Source of the DNA: Treponema sp.
Lineage (GTDB): Bacteria > Spirochaetota > Spirochaetia > Treponematales > Treponemataceae
DNA: 64,000 nt
Reading direction: 5' to 3'
Assembly (NCBI GenBank): GCA_016297415.1
Contig: JAEDGQ010000001.1
Location: forward strand, 74,674-138,673
Made by a program: the position numbers and the translations under genes. Below are positions 51,843 through 60,610 of the stretch, piece by piece (position 1 is the stretch's first letter; each line of letters opens with the position of its first letter). A model generated the notes under the pieces. It worked only from the letters and a program-made list of their open reading frames with translations. It searched no databases and was not told where the DNA came from.

Positions 51843-52910
51843 GTGAACAAAGGAGTTCTATGTCTGATTATAGCATTTGCATCATTTTTGTTTTCTGCAA
51901 GTGTAGAAAGACTTACTATAAATATCTGCGCCAAATACAAAAAATTTGACCCTGTTACAGATCGTTCTGTTCATTCAGGTAATGTGTCTCGTTTTGGCGG
52001 TATTGGAATTTTTGTTTCATTCGGATTTTTTTGCATTCTTTCGTCTTTGTATTTTAATAGTTTTTATCTGGATTTGTTGCCATTTTTTATAGGCGGTGCA
52101 TTTATCTGGCTCGGTGGCGTAATTGATGACTTTACAAACCTTCATGCAAGATACAAATTTCTTTTTCAGATCATTATAGTATTTTTGTCAGTTTCCTTCA
52201 GTCCTTTTTATATAGACAATTTTTTTGGACTTACAATTCCTGTAATACCAGGAAAATTCATTACATTCTGCTGGGTTATGGTGCTGGTAAATGCTTTTAA
52301 CCTGATCGACGGCATTGATCTTTTGTGCAGCAGTCTTGTGTTAATTTCAATTACCGTTGTTACCATAATTTGCTATTTAAAGGGAACAATTTTTCTATCG
52401 GGAATAATTCTCTGTTCAAGTCTTCTTGGGTTTATGATGTTCAACAAGCCTAAGGCAAAGATTTTTTTAGGGGACTCTGGCAGTCAGACTTTAGGATACT
52501 GTGTAGCTGTTTTTCCACTGATTTGTAAATATCCTTCAGTAAAAAATAATGAGATGCTTATAATGCTTATTCTTGCCAGCATTCCTGTGGAAGATGTTAT
52601 TGCAGCAGTTTGGAGACGCCTGAGAGATAAAAGATCAGTTTTTAGTTCTGACAGAGCACACATCCATCATAAACTTATGAACATAGGATTCAGTTCCGGA
52701 CAAACTTGTTTTTATATCACTTTGATCCACCTCATAAACTGCGCAATCATCGTGATTTCTGTATTCATGGGAAAATATGCCAGCATCGCGGTTCTTGGTG
52801 GTGCAGTCATCATCACACAGGTAGTCTTCATTTCAATCCATTTCATAAACAGAGCCGTAAACAGAAAACTGAAAGGCCTTTTACCCGAAAATCCACAGGA
52901 AGAACATTAA
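51843..52910 (+). CDS. WecA/TagO-type undecaprenyl-phosphate N-acetylhexosaminyl-1-phosphate transferase
   Basis: 355 aa from a GTG start with a good Shine-Dalgarno. About ten membrane segments. The catalytic loops are present: VIDDFTNLHARYKF (DDxxD-type), NAFNLIDGIDLLCS, and FLGDSGSQTLGY, plus HIHHKLM near the C-terminus. This is the WecA/TagO branch of the MraY family; it transfers a HexNAc-1-phosphate to undecaprenyl phosphate to start an O-antigen-like glycan. MraY is less likely because mur genes are absent here. Confidence 0.9.
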   Translation: MNKGVLCLIIAFASFLFSASVERLTINICAKYKKFDPVTDRSVHSGNVSRFGGIGIFVSFGFFCILSSLYFNSFYLDLLPFFIGGAFIWLGGVIDDFTNLHARYKFLFQIIIVFLSVSFSPFYIDNFFGLTIPVIPGKFITFCWVMVLVNAFNLIDGIDLLCSSLVLISITVVTIICYLKGTIFLSGIILCSSLLGFMMFNKPKAKIFLGDSGSQTLGYCVAVFPLICKYPSVKNNEMLIMLILASIPVEDVIAAVWRRLRDKRSVFSSDRAHIHHKLMNIGFSSGQTCFYITLIHLINCAIIVISVFMGKYASIAVLGGAVIITQVVFISIHFINRAVNRKLKGLLPENPQEEH

Positions 52911-52926
52911 GGGAAGGACTATATAG

Positions 52927-53064
52927 ATGAAAATATTCGGTGTTATAATGGCAGGTGGTGGTGGAACACGATTCGCAGTCTTGGTATGTTCCAAAGACAA
53001 AGTTCAGGATGTAAAAAAAGTTGTAGAAGAACTTAGAAGACAAAGGCGCTTTGATGTGTTATGA
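52927..53064 (+). pseudogene. manC: Remnant of a mannose-1-phosphate guanylyltransferase gene (manC)
   Basis: A 45-codon in-frame remnant: residues 1-16 MKIFGVIMAGGGGTRF are the nucleotide-binding N-terminus of ManC-type enzymes. Residues 17-45 (AVLVCSKDKVQDVKKVVEELRRQRRFDVL) match the typical C-terminal tail of the same family. More than 300 codons in between are gone. The remnant keeps its own ATG (52927) and stop (TGA at 53062-53064). An internal in-frame deletion is the simplest explanation. It cannot encode an active enzyme. Confidence 0.75.
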
Positions 53065-53081
53065 TATTAAAGGTAAATATA

Positions 53082-53873
53082 ATGATAGAATATATTAAGA
53101 AATCTTTAAAAAATCATATAAAGTACTCAGGTCTTTTTAAACAGCTTGTTGTGCGAGATGTAAAATTAAAGTACAGAAGAAGTGTTCTGGGATATATATG
53201 GAGTGTAATGAATCCATTGTTGACCATGCTTGTATTGACCATTGTTTTCTCTACATTCTTCAGGTTTGACATTGATAATTATCCTGTCTATCTGTTGACC
53301 GGGAATGTTATTTTTGGATTTTTTTCTGCGGCAACATCAGGTGCTGTAGGTTCCATTGTATATAACGGAGCATTGTTGAAGAAAACTTATGTTCCTAAAC
53401 AGATATTCGTATATTCAAAAGTAACAAGTGCATTTGTAGATTTTGGTTTTTCTCTGATAGCTTTGATTGGAATAATGATTTTTACAGAAGCAGAGTTTTC
53501 TCCTGTAAACCTTCTATTTGTAATTCCTGCTCTAGAAGTATATATATTCAGCATTGGGGTAGGTCTGTTTTTAGCCCAGGCAAATGTCTTTTTCAGGGAT
53601 GTGCAGTATCTCTATGGAATTTTGATAACTATTCTTACATATTTGACACCGTTGTTTTATCCAGCATCTATTTTACCTGCAAATATCTACTCTGTAATCG
53701 AGAATGTAAATCCACTTTTTAATTATGTTTATCAATTCAGACAGTGTCTGTATCTTAATGTTGGACTTTCAATAGAAAATGTGCAGACAGGTTTTATCTG
53801 GGCATTCTGTTCGGTTATTATCGGTGGCTTTTTCTTTCATAAAAATCAGAACAAATTTATTTTGTTTATTTAA
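53082..53873 (+). CDS. wzm: ABC-2-type polysaccharide export permease (Wzm)
   Basis: 263 aa from the ATG at 53082 (AAAGG 8 nt upstream). An upstream ATG at 53061 overlaps the manC remnant stop but lacks a good ribosome binding site. Six membrane segments. The opening YIKKSLKNHIKYSGLFKQLVVRDVKLKYRRSVLGYIWSVMNPLLTMLVLTIVFS is typical of ABC-2 O-antigen exporters. Pairs with the ATPase just downstream. Confidence 0.9.
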   Translation: MIEYIKKSLKNHIKYSGLFKQLVVRDVKLKYRRSVLGYIWSVMNPLLTMLVLTIVFSTFFRFDIDNYPVYLLTGNVIFGFFSAATSGAVGSIVYNGALLKKTYVPKQIFVYSKVTSAFVDFGFSLIALIGIMIFTEAEFSPVNLLFVIPALEVYIFSIGVGLFLAQANVFFRDVQYLYGILITILTYLTPLFYPASILPANIYSVIENVNPLFNYVYQFRQCLYLNVGLSIENVQTGFIWAFCSVIIGGFFFHKNQNKFILFI

Positions 53874-53887
53874 AATGGTGGCGTATT

Positions 53888-54622
53888 GTGGAAAATAATT
53901 TAAAAGTAAAAGTTGAAGATGTTACAGTACGTTTTAATCTTGCCAAAGAAAGAGTAGACAGCATCAAAGAATATGTCATCAAACTCTTTAAGGGACAGTT
54001 GTTTTTTCAGGAATTTTTTGCATTAAAAAACATATCATTTGAAATCAAGTCTGGTGAAGCCTGGGGAATTGTCGGACGCAATGGATGTGGAAAGTCTACG
54101 CTTTTAAAGACAATTTGTGGAATCTTAAAGCCATATAAAGGTTCTGTTTCTGTAAGTGGAACTATCAGTCCATTAATTGAACTTGGTGCAGGTTTTGATG
54201 GAGAGATGACAGCCAGAGAAAATGTATTTTTAAATGGTTGTGTTCTTGGTTATAGTGAAGCATTCATCAGAGAAAAGTTTGATGAAATCATTGATTTTGC
54301 AGAAGTAAGAGATTTTCTTGATGTTCCTCTGAAAAATTTCAGTTCAGGTATGGCGGCCAGACTTGGCTTTGCAATTGCAACATTGGTTAAGCCAGATATT
54401 CTTATTTGTGATGAAGTGCTTGCCGTCGGTGATTTTAAATTTCAAGAAAAATGTGAAAAAAAGATGAATGAACTGCTTGCAGGTGGGACAACATTGCTTT
54501 TTGTAAGTCATTCAACAGAACAGGTTAAGCGACTTTGCAACAAAGCTGTATGGATTGAAAATGCTCAGATCAAGATGATCGGCGATGCCCAGACAGTATG
54601 TGATGCGTATGCTAACAGTTAG
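53888..54622 (+). CDS. wzt: Polysaccharide export ABC ATPase (Wzt, short form)
   Basis: 244 aa from a GTG start. Walker A GRNGCGKSTLLKTICGILKP, signature FSSGMAARLGFAIAT, Walker B ILICDEVLAVGD, and H-loop LLFVSHSTEQVK. The TagH/Wzt lineage mark is the EAWGIVGRNGCGKS region. It lacks the C-terminal carbohydrate-binding domain of Wzt forms that recognise a capped chain end, so export probably does not require that signal. Confidence 0.92.
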   Translation: MENNLKVKVEDVTVRFNLAKERVDSIKEYVIKLFKGQLFFQEFFALKNISFEIKSGEAWGIVGRNGCGKSTLLKTICGILKPYKGSVSVSGTISPLIELGAGFDGEMTARENVFLNGCVLGYSEAFIREKFDEIIDFAEVRDFLDVPLKNFSSGMAARLGFAIATLVKPDILICDEVLAVGDFKFQEKCEKKMNELLAGGTTLLFVSHSTEQVKRLCNKAVWIENAQIKMIGDAQTVCDAYANS

Positions 54623-54646
54623 AAAAGATTTTGGGAGATATTGAAT

Positions 54647-55435
54647 ATGAAAACACTGATTCTTGCAGGTGGACTTGGAACTCGTTTAGGTGAGGAAACT
54701 CAGAAAGTTCCTAAACCAATGGTTGAGATTGGCGGATATCCGATAATATGGCATATTATGAAAACTTATTGTCATTATGGATACAAAGATTTTGTTGTCC
54801 TTACAGGATACAAGGGGCATGTGATTAAAGATTATTTTTTAAACTATACAAGTCGTTACTCCGATATGACAATAGATCTTTCTAATAATGATGTTCAGAT
54901 TCATAAGACTCGTACTGAGCCATGGACTGTAACAATGCTTTATACTGGTCAAGACACTTTAACTGCAGGTCGTATTCTACGTGCAAAAGAAATTATAGGA
55001 AACGAATCATTCATGCTTACTTATGGTGATGGTGTTTCTGATGTGAATATTGATAAACTGGTTAACTCTCATGTAAAATCTGGAAAATTAGTAACACTTA
55101 CTGCTGTAAAACCAGAAGGAAGATTTGGGGCTCTTGATATTCAGGCTGATGGAACAATAACTCAGTTTCAGGAAAAACCTGCTGATGCTTGGATTAATGG
55201 AGGTTTTTTTGTTTGTGAGAATAAAGCTCTTGATTATATTGATCCTTCGACTGCAGATACAATGATGTGGGAACGTGCACCTTTACAGAATCTTGCAAAA
55301 GATGGTCAGCTTCATGCTTATAAACATGATGGTTTTTGGCATCCAATGGACATGCTTAAGGATAAACAGGATCTTGAAAAAATGTGGCATAGTGAAAAGG
55401 CACCATGGTGTGTTTGGAATTCTAAAGGTTTTTAA
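54647..55435 (+). CDS. rfbF: Glucose-1-phosphate cytidylyltransferase RfbF
   Basis: 262 aa from the ATG at 54647 (GGGAG 9 nt upstream). Converts glucose-1-phosphate and CTP to CDP-glucose. N-terminal LILAGGLGTRLGEETQKVPKPMVEIGGYPIIWHIMKTY, YGDGVSDVNIDKL and NGGFFVCENKALDYID match RfbF/DdhA closely. First of the CDP-3,6-dideoxyhexose genes, just upstream of rfbG. Confidence 0.95.
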   Translation: MKTLILAGGLGTRLGEETQKVPKPMVEIGGYPIIWHIMKTYCHYGYKDFVVLTGYKGHVIKDYFLNYTSRYSDMTIDLSNNDVQIHKTRTEPWTVTMLYTGQDTLTAGRILRAKEIIGNESFMLTYGDGVSDVNIDKLVNSHVKSGKLVTLTAVKPEGRFGALDIQADGTITQFQEKPADAWINGGFFVCENKALDYIDPSTADTMMWERAPLQNLAKDGQLHAYKHDGFWHPMDMLKDKQDLEKMWHSEKAPWCVWNSKGF

Positions 55436-55437
55436 TT

Positions 55438-56490
55438 ATGGATTTTTCTTTCTACAAAAATAAAACGATTCTTGTAACAGGACACACAGGGTTTAAAGGC
55501 TCTTGGATGTGCAAATTATTGCAGATGAATGGAGCAAATGTTATTGGATATTCCCTTGAGCCACCAACAGAGCCTGCTCTTTTTAACATTGCAAGAATTT
55601 CTGACGGAATGACGTCAATAATCGGAGATATTCGTGATTTAAAACATCTCAATGAAGTCTTTGATGAATATAAACCTGAGATTGTAATCCACATGGCAGC
55701 CCAACCAATTGTTAGGGAAAGTTATGTAAATCCTGTTTACACTTATGAAGCAAACGTAATGGGAACTGTTAATATTCTTGAAGCAGTACGTTTGCACCCT
55801 TGTGTAAAATCATTTGTGAATGTGACCACAGACAAGGTTTACAAAAACAACGAATGGGAATGGGGCTATAGGGAAATTGATGCTCTTGATGGTTATGATC
55901 CTTATTCAAATTCCAAGTCGTGTTCAGAACTTGTTACTTCATCTTATAAAAAATCATTTTTCTTTGATAAAGATTGCGCTGTTTCAACCTGCCGTGCAGG
56001 AAATGTAATCGGTGGTGGCGATTTTGCAAAGGATAGAATTATTCCTGATTGCGTTAGGGCAATGGAAGCAAAGAAAGAAATCATTGTAAGAAATCCATTT
56101 TCAACAAGACCTTATCAGCATGTTTTGGAGCCGGTTTGTGCATATCTGAAACTTGCAGAACTTCAGTATAAGGATAAAGAAACTTACAGTGGAAGCTACA
56201 ATGTTGGTCCAGATGACTGCGACTGTGTTACAACAGGAGAGCTTGTTGATTTGTTCGTAAAATCCTGGGGCGAAAATGCTTCCTGGAAGGATGTATCTGA
56301 ACCAAATGCACCACACGAAGCAGGATTTTTGAAACTGGACTGTTCAAAAATCAAGCGTGTAATGAAATGGCAGCCAAAATGGCACATTACGGATGCAATC
56401 AACAGCATTACAGAATGGAGCAAAATTTATCTTTCTGGCGGTGATGTTGTTGCATGTATGGAAAAACAAATTAAGGAATATTTGAAATAG
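55438..56490 (+). CDS. rfbG: CDP-glucose 4,6-dehydratase RfbG
   Basis: 350 aa. NAD-dependent SDR: GHTGFKGSWMCKLLQMNGANVIGYSLEPPTEPALF near the N-terminus, a VNVTTDKVYKN segment with catalytic Thr-Asp-Lys, and YxxxK in YDPYSNSKSCSEL. Makes CDP-4-keto-6-deoxyglucose. Starts 2 bp after the rfbF stop. Confidence 0.95.
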   Translation: MDFSFYKNKTILVTGHTGFKGSWMCKLLQMNGANVIGYSLEPPTEPALFNIARISDGMTSIIGDIRDLKHLNEVFDEYKPEIVIHMAAQPIVRESYVNPVYTYEANVMGTVNILEAVRLHPCVKSFVNVTTDKVYKNNEWEWGYREIDALDGYDPYSNSKSCSELVTSSYKKSFFFDKDCAVSTCRAGNVIGGGDFAKDRIIPDCVRAMEAKKEIIVRNPFSTRPYQHVLEPVCAYLKLAELQYKDKETYSGSYNVGPDDCDCVTTGELVDLFVKSWGENASWKDVSEPNAPHEAGFLKLDCSKIKRVMKWQPKWHITDAINSITEWSKIYLSGGDVVACMEKQIKEYLK

Positions 56491-56536
56491 AAAAACTGTG
56501 GTTTAACTTATTGAAACCACAATAATGGAGAAAAGT

Positions 56537-57865
56537 ATGTTTGAGAATAAATCAAAAGAAGAAGCAACCCTGGAAATTCTTGAAAGCGTAAAAGAGTATT
56601 ACAAAAAATTCATGGTGAAACCAGAATACAAGGAGGGAGACCGCATTTCTTATGCAAGTCGTGTTTTTGACGAAAAAGAAATGGTTAATCTTGTAGATTC
56701 ATCTCTTGAATTCTGGCTTACGAGTGGTCGTTATACAGACGAGTTTGAGAAGAAAATGGGTGATTATTTGGGAACATCTTTTGTTTCACTTGTAAATTCG
56801 GGTTCTTCTGCAAACCTTGTTGCTTTTATGACATTGACTTCTCCAACTTTAGGCGAAAGACAGATAAAAAGAGGGGACGAAGTAATAACAGTTGCCTGTG
56901 GATTTCCAACAACTGTAACTCCTGCTCTTCAATATGGTGCAGTTCCTGTTTTTGTTGATGTAACAATTCCTCAGTACAATATAGATGTTTCAAAACTTGA
57001 AGCAGCCCTTTCTCCAAAAACAAAGGCTGTAATGATTGCCCACACTTTGGGAAATCCATTTAACTTGAAAGCTGTAAAAGAATTCTGTGAAAAACATAAT
57101 CTCTGGCTCGTTGAAGATAACTGTGATGCACTTGGTTCAGAATACACTTTGAACGGAAAAACTTACAAAACTGGAACAATCGGTGATATCGGTACATCAA
57201 GTTTCTATCCTCCTCATCATATGACAATGGGTGAAGGTGGTGCTGTTTATACAAGAAATCCTAAATTGCATAAATTGATTCGTTCTTTCAGAGACTGGGG
57301 TCGTGATTGTATCTGTCCTTCTGGTGTTGATAATCTTTGTAAGCACAGATTTGACAGACAGTTCGGAACTTTACCACTTGGTTATGATCATAAATATACT
57401 TACAGTCACTTTGGCTACAACTTAAAAGCTACTGATATGCAGGCAGCAATTGGTGTTGCACAGCTTGAAAAGTTCCCTAGTTTTGTAGAAAGACGAAAAT
57501 ACAACTGGAAAAAAATTTACGAAGGATTAAAAGGTCTTGAAGATAAAATTATTCTTCCAGAACCTGTTGAAAATTCTGATCCAAGTTGGTTCGGTTTCTG
57601 TATTACTTGTAAAGACGGCGTAAGCCGCAACGAGCTTGTAAAGAAAATTGAAGCTCAGAATGTTCAGACTCGAGCCTTGTTTGCAGGAAATTTGACCCGT
57701 CATCCTTGTTTTGACTCAATCCGTGATACTGATGCTTACCGTGTTGTAGGTGGACTTGAAAATACAGATAGAATCATGAATAACACATTCTGGATTGGTG
57801 TATATCCTGGAATGACAGATTCAATGCTGGACAGAATGATTAAGGTTATTAGAGAGAGTTTGTAA
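56537..57865 (+). CDS. rfbH: CDP-4-keto-6-deoxy-D-glucose-3-dehydrase RfbH (E1)
   Basis: 442 aa from the ATG at 56537 (GGAG 6 nt before; an ATG at 56525 is in frame but lies within the ribosome binding region). PMP- and iron-sulfur-dependent. It belongs to the aspartate aminotransferase fold, but the usual Schiff-base Lys is replaced by His (YPPHHMTMGEGGAVYT), as in E1. Cys residues for the 2Fe-2S cluster lie in GRDCICPSGVDNLCKHRFD. Its partner reductase (DdhD/RfbI/AscD) is not seen in the window. Confidence 0.95.
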   Translation: MFENKSKEEATLEILESVKEYYKKFMVKPEYKEGDRISYASRVFDEKEMVNLVDSSLEFWLTSGRYTDEFEKKMGDYLGTSFVSLVNSGSSANLVAFMTLTSPTLGERQIKRGDEVITVACGFPTTVTPALQYGAVPVFVDVTIPQYNIDVSKLEAALSPKTKAVMIAHTLGNPFNLKAVKEFCEKHNLWLVEDNCDALGSEYTLNGKTYKTGTIGDIGTSSFYPPHHMTMGEGGAVYTRNPKLHKLIRSFRDWGRDCICPSGVDNLCKHRFDRQFGTLPLGYDHKYTYSHFGYNLKATDMQAAIGVAQLEKFPSFVERRKYNWKKIYEGLKGLEDKIILPEPVENSDPSWFGFCITCKDGVSRNELVKKIEAQNVQTRALFAGNLTRHPCFDSIRDTDAYRVVGGLENTDRIMNNTFWIGVYPGMTDSMLDRMIKVIRESL

Positions 57866-57866
57866 A

Positions 57867-59723
57867 ATGAAACAGAAACTTTCAGAATATGTCGCAGATT
57901 TTTTAGTTTCTCATGAAATTACCGATTGTTTTACAGTAGTTGGTGGCGGTGCGATGCATTTGAACGATGCTTTTGGGCATAAAGAAGGGATGCATTGTAT
58001 TTATAACCATCATGAACAAGCATCTGCAATGGCTGCTGAAAGTTATGCTCGTCTTAATAATAAAATGGCTCTTCTTTGCGTGACAACAGGACCTGGTGGA
58101 ATCAACGCTTTAAATGGAGTTGTAGGTGGATGGCTTGATTCAATTCCTATGTTTGTTGTTTCAGGGCAAGTTCGTTATGACACAACTGCTCGATACAATG
58201 AACAGTTTACAGGTGGCGAAAAACTTCGTTCTGTAGGAGATCAGGAATTTGACATTACAAAATGCGTTTCTTCAATGACAAAGTATGCTGTAATGATTGA
58301 AGAACCTAAAAGAATCAGATTTGAACTTGAAAGAGCTTTTCATCTTGCAACAACTGGCAGAAAAGGTCCTGTTTGGATTGATATTCCTGTAAACTTTCAG
58401 GGTGGGTATATTGAAACAGATGAGCTTGAAGGTTACGACGGAAGTGAAATTCAAAAAGAAGATGATTCAAAATTGCCTGCAAAAATTGATTCAAAGACAA
58501 TCGAAACTGTAATCGAAAAAATTAGAAACTCAAAAAGACCTATTTTGTATGCCGGAAACGGAATCAGACTTTCTGGTGGATATGAAGATTTTAGGAAAGC
58601 TGTAGAAAAACTTAATATTCCAGTTTGTACTTACTGGGATTCAATCGATTCCATTGAAACAGAACATTCTCTTTATGTTGGTCGTGGCGGAAACATGGGA
58701 GATAGAGCTGGAAACTTTGCTATTCAGAATGCAGATTTGATTCTTGCAGTGGGAAACCGTCTTCCAATTCGTATAACTGGCTACAATTGGAAGACTTGGG
58801 CTAGGGAAGCTGAAGTCATTATGGTTGATATTGATAAAGCCGAACTCAAAAAGCCTACAATTCATGTTGAGTTTCCAATTCATGGAGATGCAAGAGATTT
58901 CTTTGGGCAGATAAATGAATCCTTGAAAGATACGGAAAAACTTTTCAACAATGCAGAATGGCTCAATGCCTGTCAGAACTGGAAGAAAAATTATCCAGTT
59001 TGTTTGCAACGTCATAAAGATGAAAATGATGGATTTGCAAACGCTTATTTTGCCTTTGATTATATAAGCCGAAATATTCCAGAAAATATAGTGACAGTTA
59101 CAAGCAATGGAACTTGCTGTGTAGCAGGACATCAGTCATGGTTCATTAAAAACGGTTCAAGATTCTTTAATAACAATGCTATCGCAAGCATGGGCTATGG
59201 ACTTCCTGCATCAATCGGTGCATGTATTGCAAATGACAGAAAAATGACAGTCTGTCTTGAAGGTGACGGTTCAATAATGATGAATCTTCAGGAGCTTCAG
59301 ACAGTTGTTACTAATAAGCTTCCAATAAAAATTATTCTTATAAATAATCAAGGTTATCATTCAATCCGTCAGACACAGAACAATTTATTTAAAGATAAGT
59401 GTAAAGTAGGTGTTGGACCTGAAAGTGGGGACTTAGGTTTTCCTAATTTTGGAAAACTTGCAAATGCTTTTGATATTCCATATTATTGTGCTCATTCAAA
59501 CAAAGAAGTGGAAAATGCTTTTGAAGAAATGATGAAAAACGATGGTTTTTCAATTTTGGAAATTTTCGTTTCTACAGAACAGATATTTGAACCAAAATCT
59601 TCCACAAAACGCCTTGAGGACGGCACATTAGTTTCTCCACCGCTTGAGGATTTAGCTCCATTTTTACCAAGAGCTGAATTTTTGAAGAACATGTTTATTA
59701 AACCGATTGGAGAATATAAATGA
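57867..59723 (+). CDS. ThDP-dependent acetolactate synthase-like enzyme, YerE-like
   Basis: 618 aa. N-terminal ThDP PYR domain with the cofactor-activating Glu in YNHHEQASAMAAESYAR, TTGPGGINALNGVVGGWLDSIPMFVVSGQ, a central domain of ALS type, and a C-terminal PP domain with the diphosphate motif EGDGSIMMNLQELQ ending in INNQGYHSIRQTQ. Directly after rfbH in a CDP-3,6-dideoxyhexose cluster, this suggests a YerE-like role: adding a two-carbon acetyl unit from pyruvate to C4 of CDP-3,6-dideoxy-4-ketohexose to give a branched-chain sugar. Other alternatives, such as a plain ALS paralog, are possible. Overlaps the next gene by 4 bp. Confidence 0.75.
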   Translation: MKQKLSEYVADFLVSHEITDCFTVVGGGAMHLNDAFGHKEGMHCIYNHHEQASAMAAESYARLNNKMALLCVTTGPGGINALNGVVGGWLDSIPMFVVSGQVRYDTTARYNEQFTGGEKLRSVGDQEFDITKCVSSMTKYAVMIEEPKRIRFELERAFHLATTGRKGPVWIDIPVNFQGGYIETDELEGYDGSEIQKEDDSKLPAKIDSKTIETVIEKIRNSKRPILYAGNGIRLSGGYEDFRKAVEKLNIPVCTYWDSIDSIETEHSLYVGRGGNMGDRAGNFAIQNADLILAVGNRLPIRITGYNWKTWAREAEVIMVDIDKAELKKPTIHVEFPIHGDARDFFGQINESLKDTEKLFNNAEWLNACQNWKKNYPVCLQRHKDENDGFANAYFAFDYISRNIPENIVTVTSNGTCCVAGHQSWFIKNGSRFFNNNAIASMGYGLPASIGACIANDRKMTVCLEGDGSIMMNLQELQTVVTNKLPIKIILINNQGYHSIRQTQNNLFKDKCKVGVGPESGDLGFPNFGKLANAFDIPYYCAHSNKEVENAFEEMMKNDGFSILEIFVSTEQIFEPKSSTKRLEDGTLVSPPLEDLAPFLPRAEFLKNMFIKPIGEYK

Positions 59724-60610
59724 AAAAAATTCTTCTTACAGGTTGTACAGGAGCAATTGGGTCAGCCATTGTAGAACAAGCTATTAACTCTGATTACAAA
59801 GTTACCTGTATCGTTCATAAAAACTCAAAGCGTTTCCAAAATCTTCCTAAATCTGATTTAATTTCTGTTGTTGAATGTGACTTGTGTGATTATAAAAATC
59901 TTGAACTTTCTGAAAAGCACGATATTTTCATTCATCTTGCATGGGACAAGACTATTGGCGGTGGCAGAGACGATGTTGATATTCAGCTGAAAAATGTTAG
60001 TTATACATTAGATGCTGTTCGTCTTGCAAAAAAATGTGGTTGCTCTGTGTTTATTGGAGCAGGAAGTCAGGCGGAATATGGTGTTCAGACTGTTGATTTG
60101 ACTCCTGATTTACCAGTAAATCCTGAAAGTGGATATGGAATTGCAAAATATACAGCAGGAAAAATGAGTGCAATGTTATGTAGACAGCTTGGAATTCGTT
60201 TTAACTGGCTTCGTATTTTGAGTGTTTACGGAAAAAACGACGGAGAAAATTCTTTGATTTCATACACAATCCGCGAATTAAAGAACGGTCGTTCTCCAGA
60301 ATTTACAAAATGTGAGCAAGACTGGGATTATCTTAATTCGAAAGATGCTGCTCGTGCATTTCTTTCAGTTGCGGAAAAAGGTGTTGATGGAAAATTTTAT
60401 CCGTTAGGTTCTGGAAAAGGAAGAAAGCTTTCTGAATATATAGAGGAAATCAGAAATATCATTAATCCAAAAATTGAACTTGGATTTGGAAAGAAAGAAT
60501 ACTACCCACATCAACCAATGCATCTGGTAGCGGATGTTACTGAGTTAACAAATGATACTGGATGGAAAGCTGAAGTTGGGTTTGATGAAGGGATAAGGAG
60601 AATAAAATAA
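59720..60610 (+). CDS. NAD(P)-dependent sugar epimerase/reductase (SDR), YerF/RfbJ-like
   Basis: 296 aa. Rossmann fold N-terminus LLTGCTGAIGSAIVEQA, IHLAWDKTIGG, FIGAGSQAEYG, and YGIAKYTAGKM as the YxxxK motif. Coupled to the ThDP enzyme by an ATGA overlap. In a yersiniose-type pathway a YerF-like reductase would reduce the branched keto sugar; alternatively it could be a CDP-abequose synthase-like reductase (RfbJ). Sequence alone does not decide. Confidence 0.75.
   Translation: MKKILLTGCTGAIGSAIVEQAINSDYKVTCIVHKNSKRFQNLPKSDLISVVECDLCDYKNLELSEKHDIFIHLAWDKTIGGGRDDVDIQLKNVSYTLDAVRLAKKCGCSVFIGAGSQAEYGVQTVDLTPDLPVNPESGYGIAKYTAGKMSAMLCRQLGIRFNWLRILSVYGKNDGENSLISYTIRELKNGRSPEFTKCEQDWDYLNSKDAARAFLSVAEKGVDGKFYPLGSGKGRKLSEYIEEIRNIINPKIELGFGKKEYYPHQPMHLVADVTELTNDTGWKAEVGFDEGIRRIK

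Noticed and set aside
58641..59132. 163-codon minus-strand frame
   Set aside because: Antisense to a well-supported ThDP enzyme gene with no start signals.
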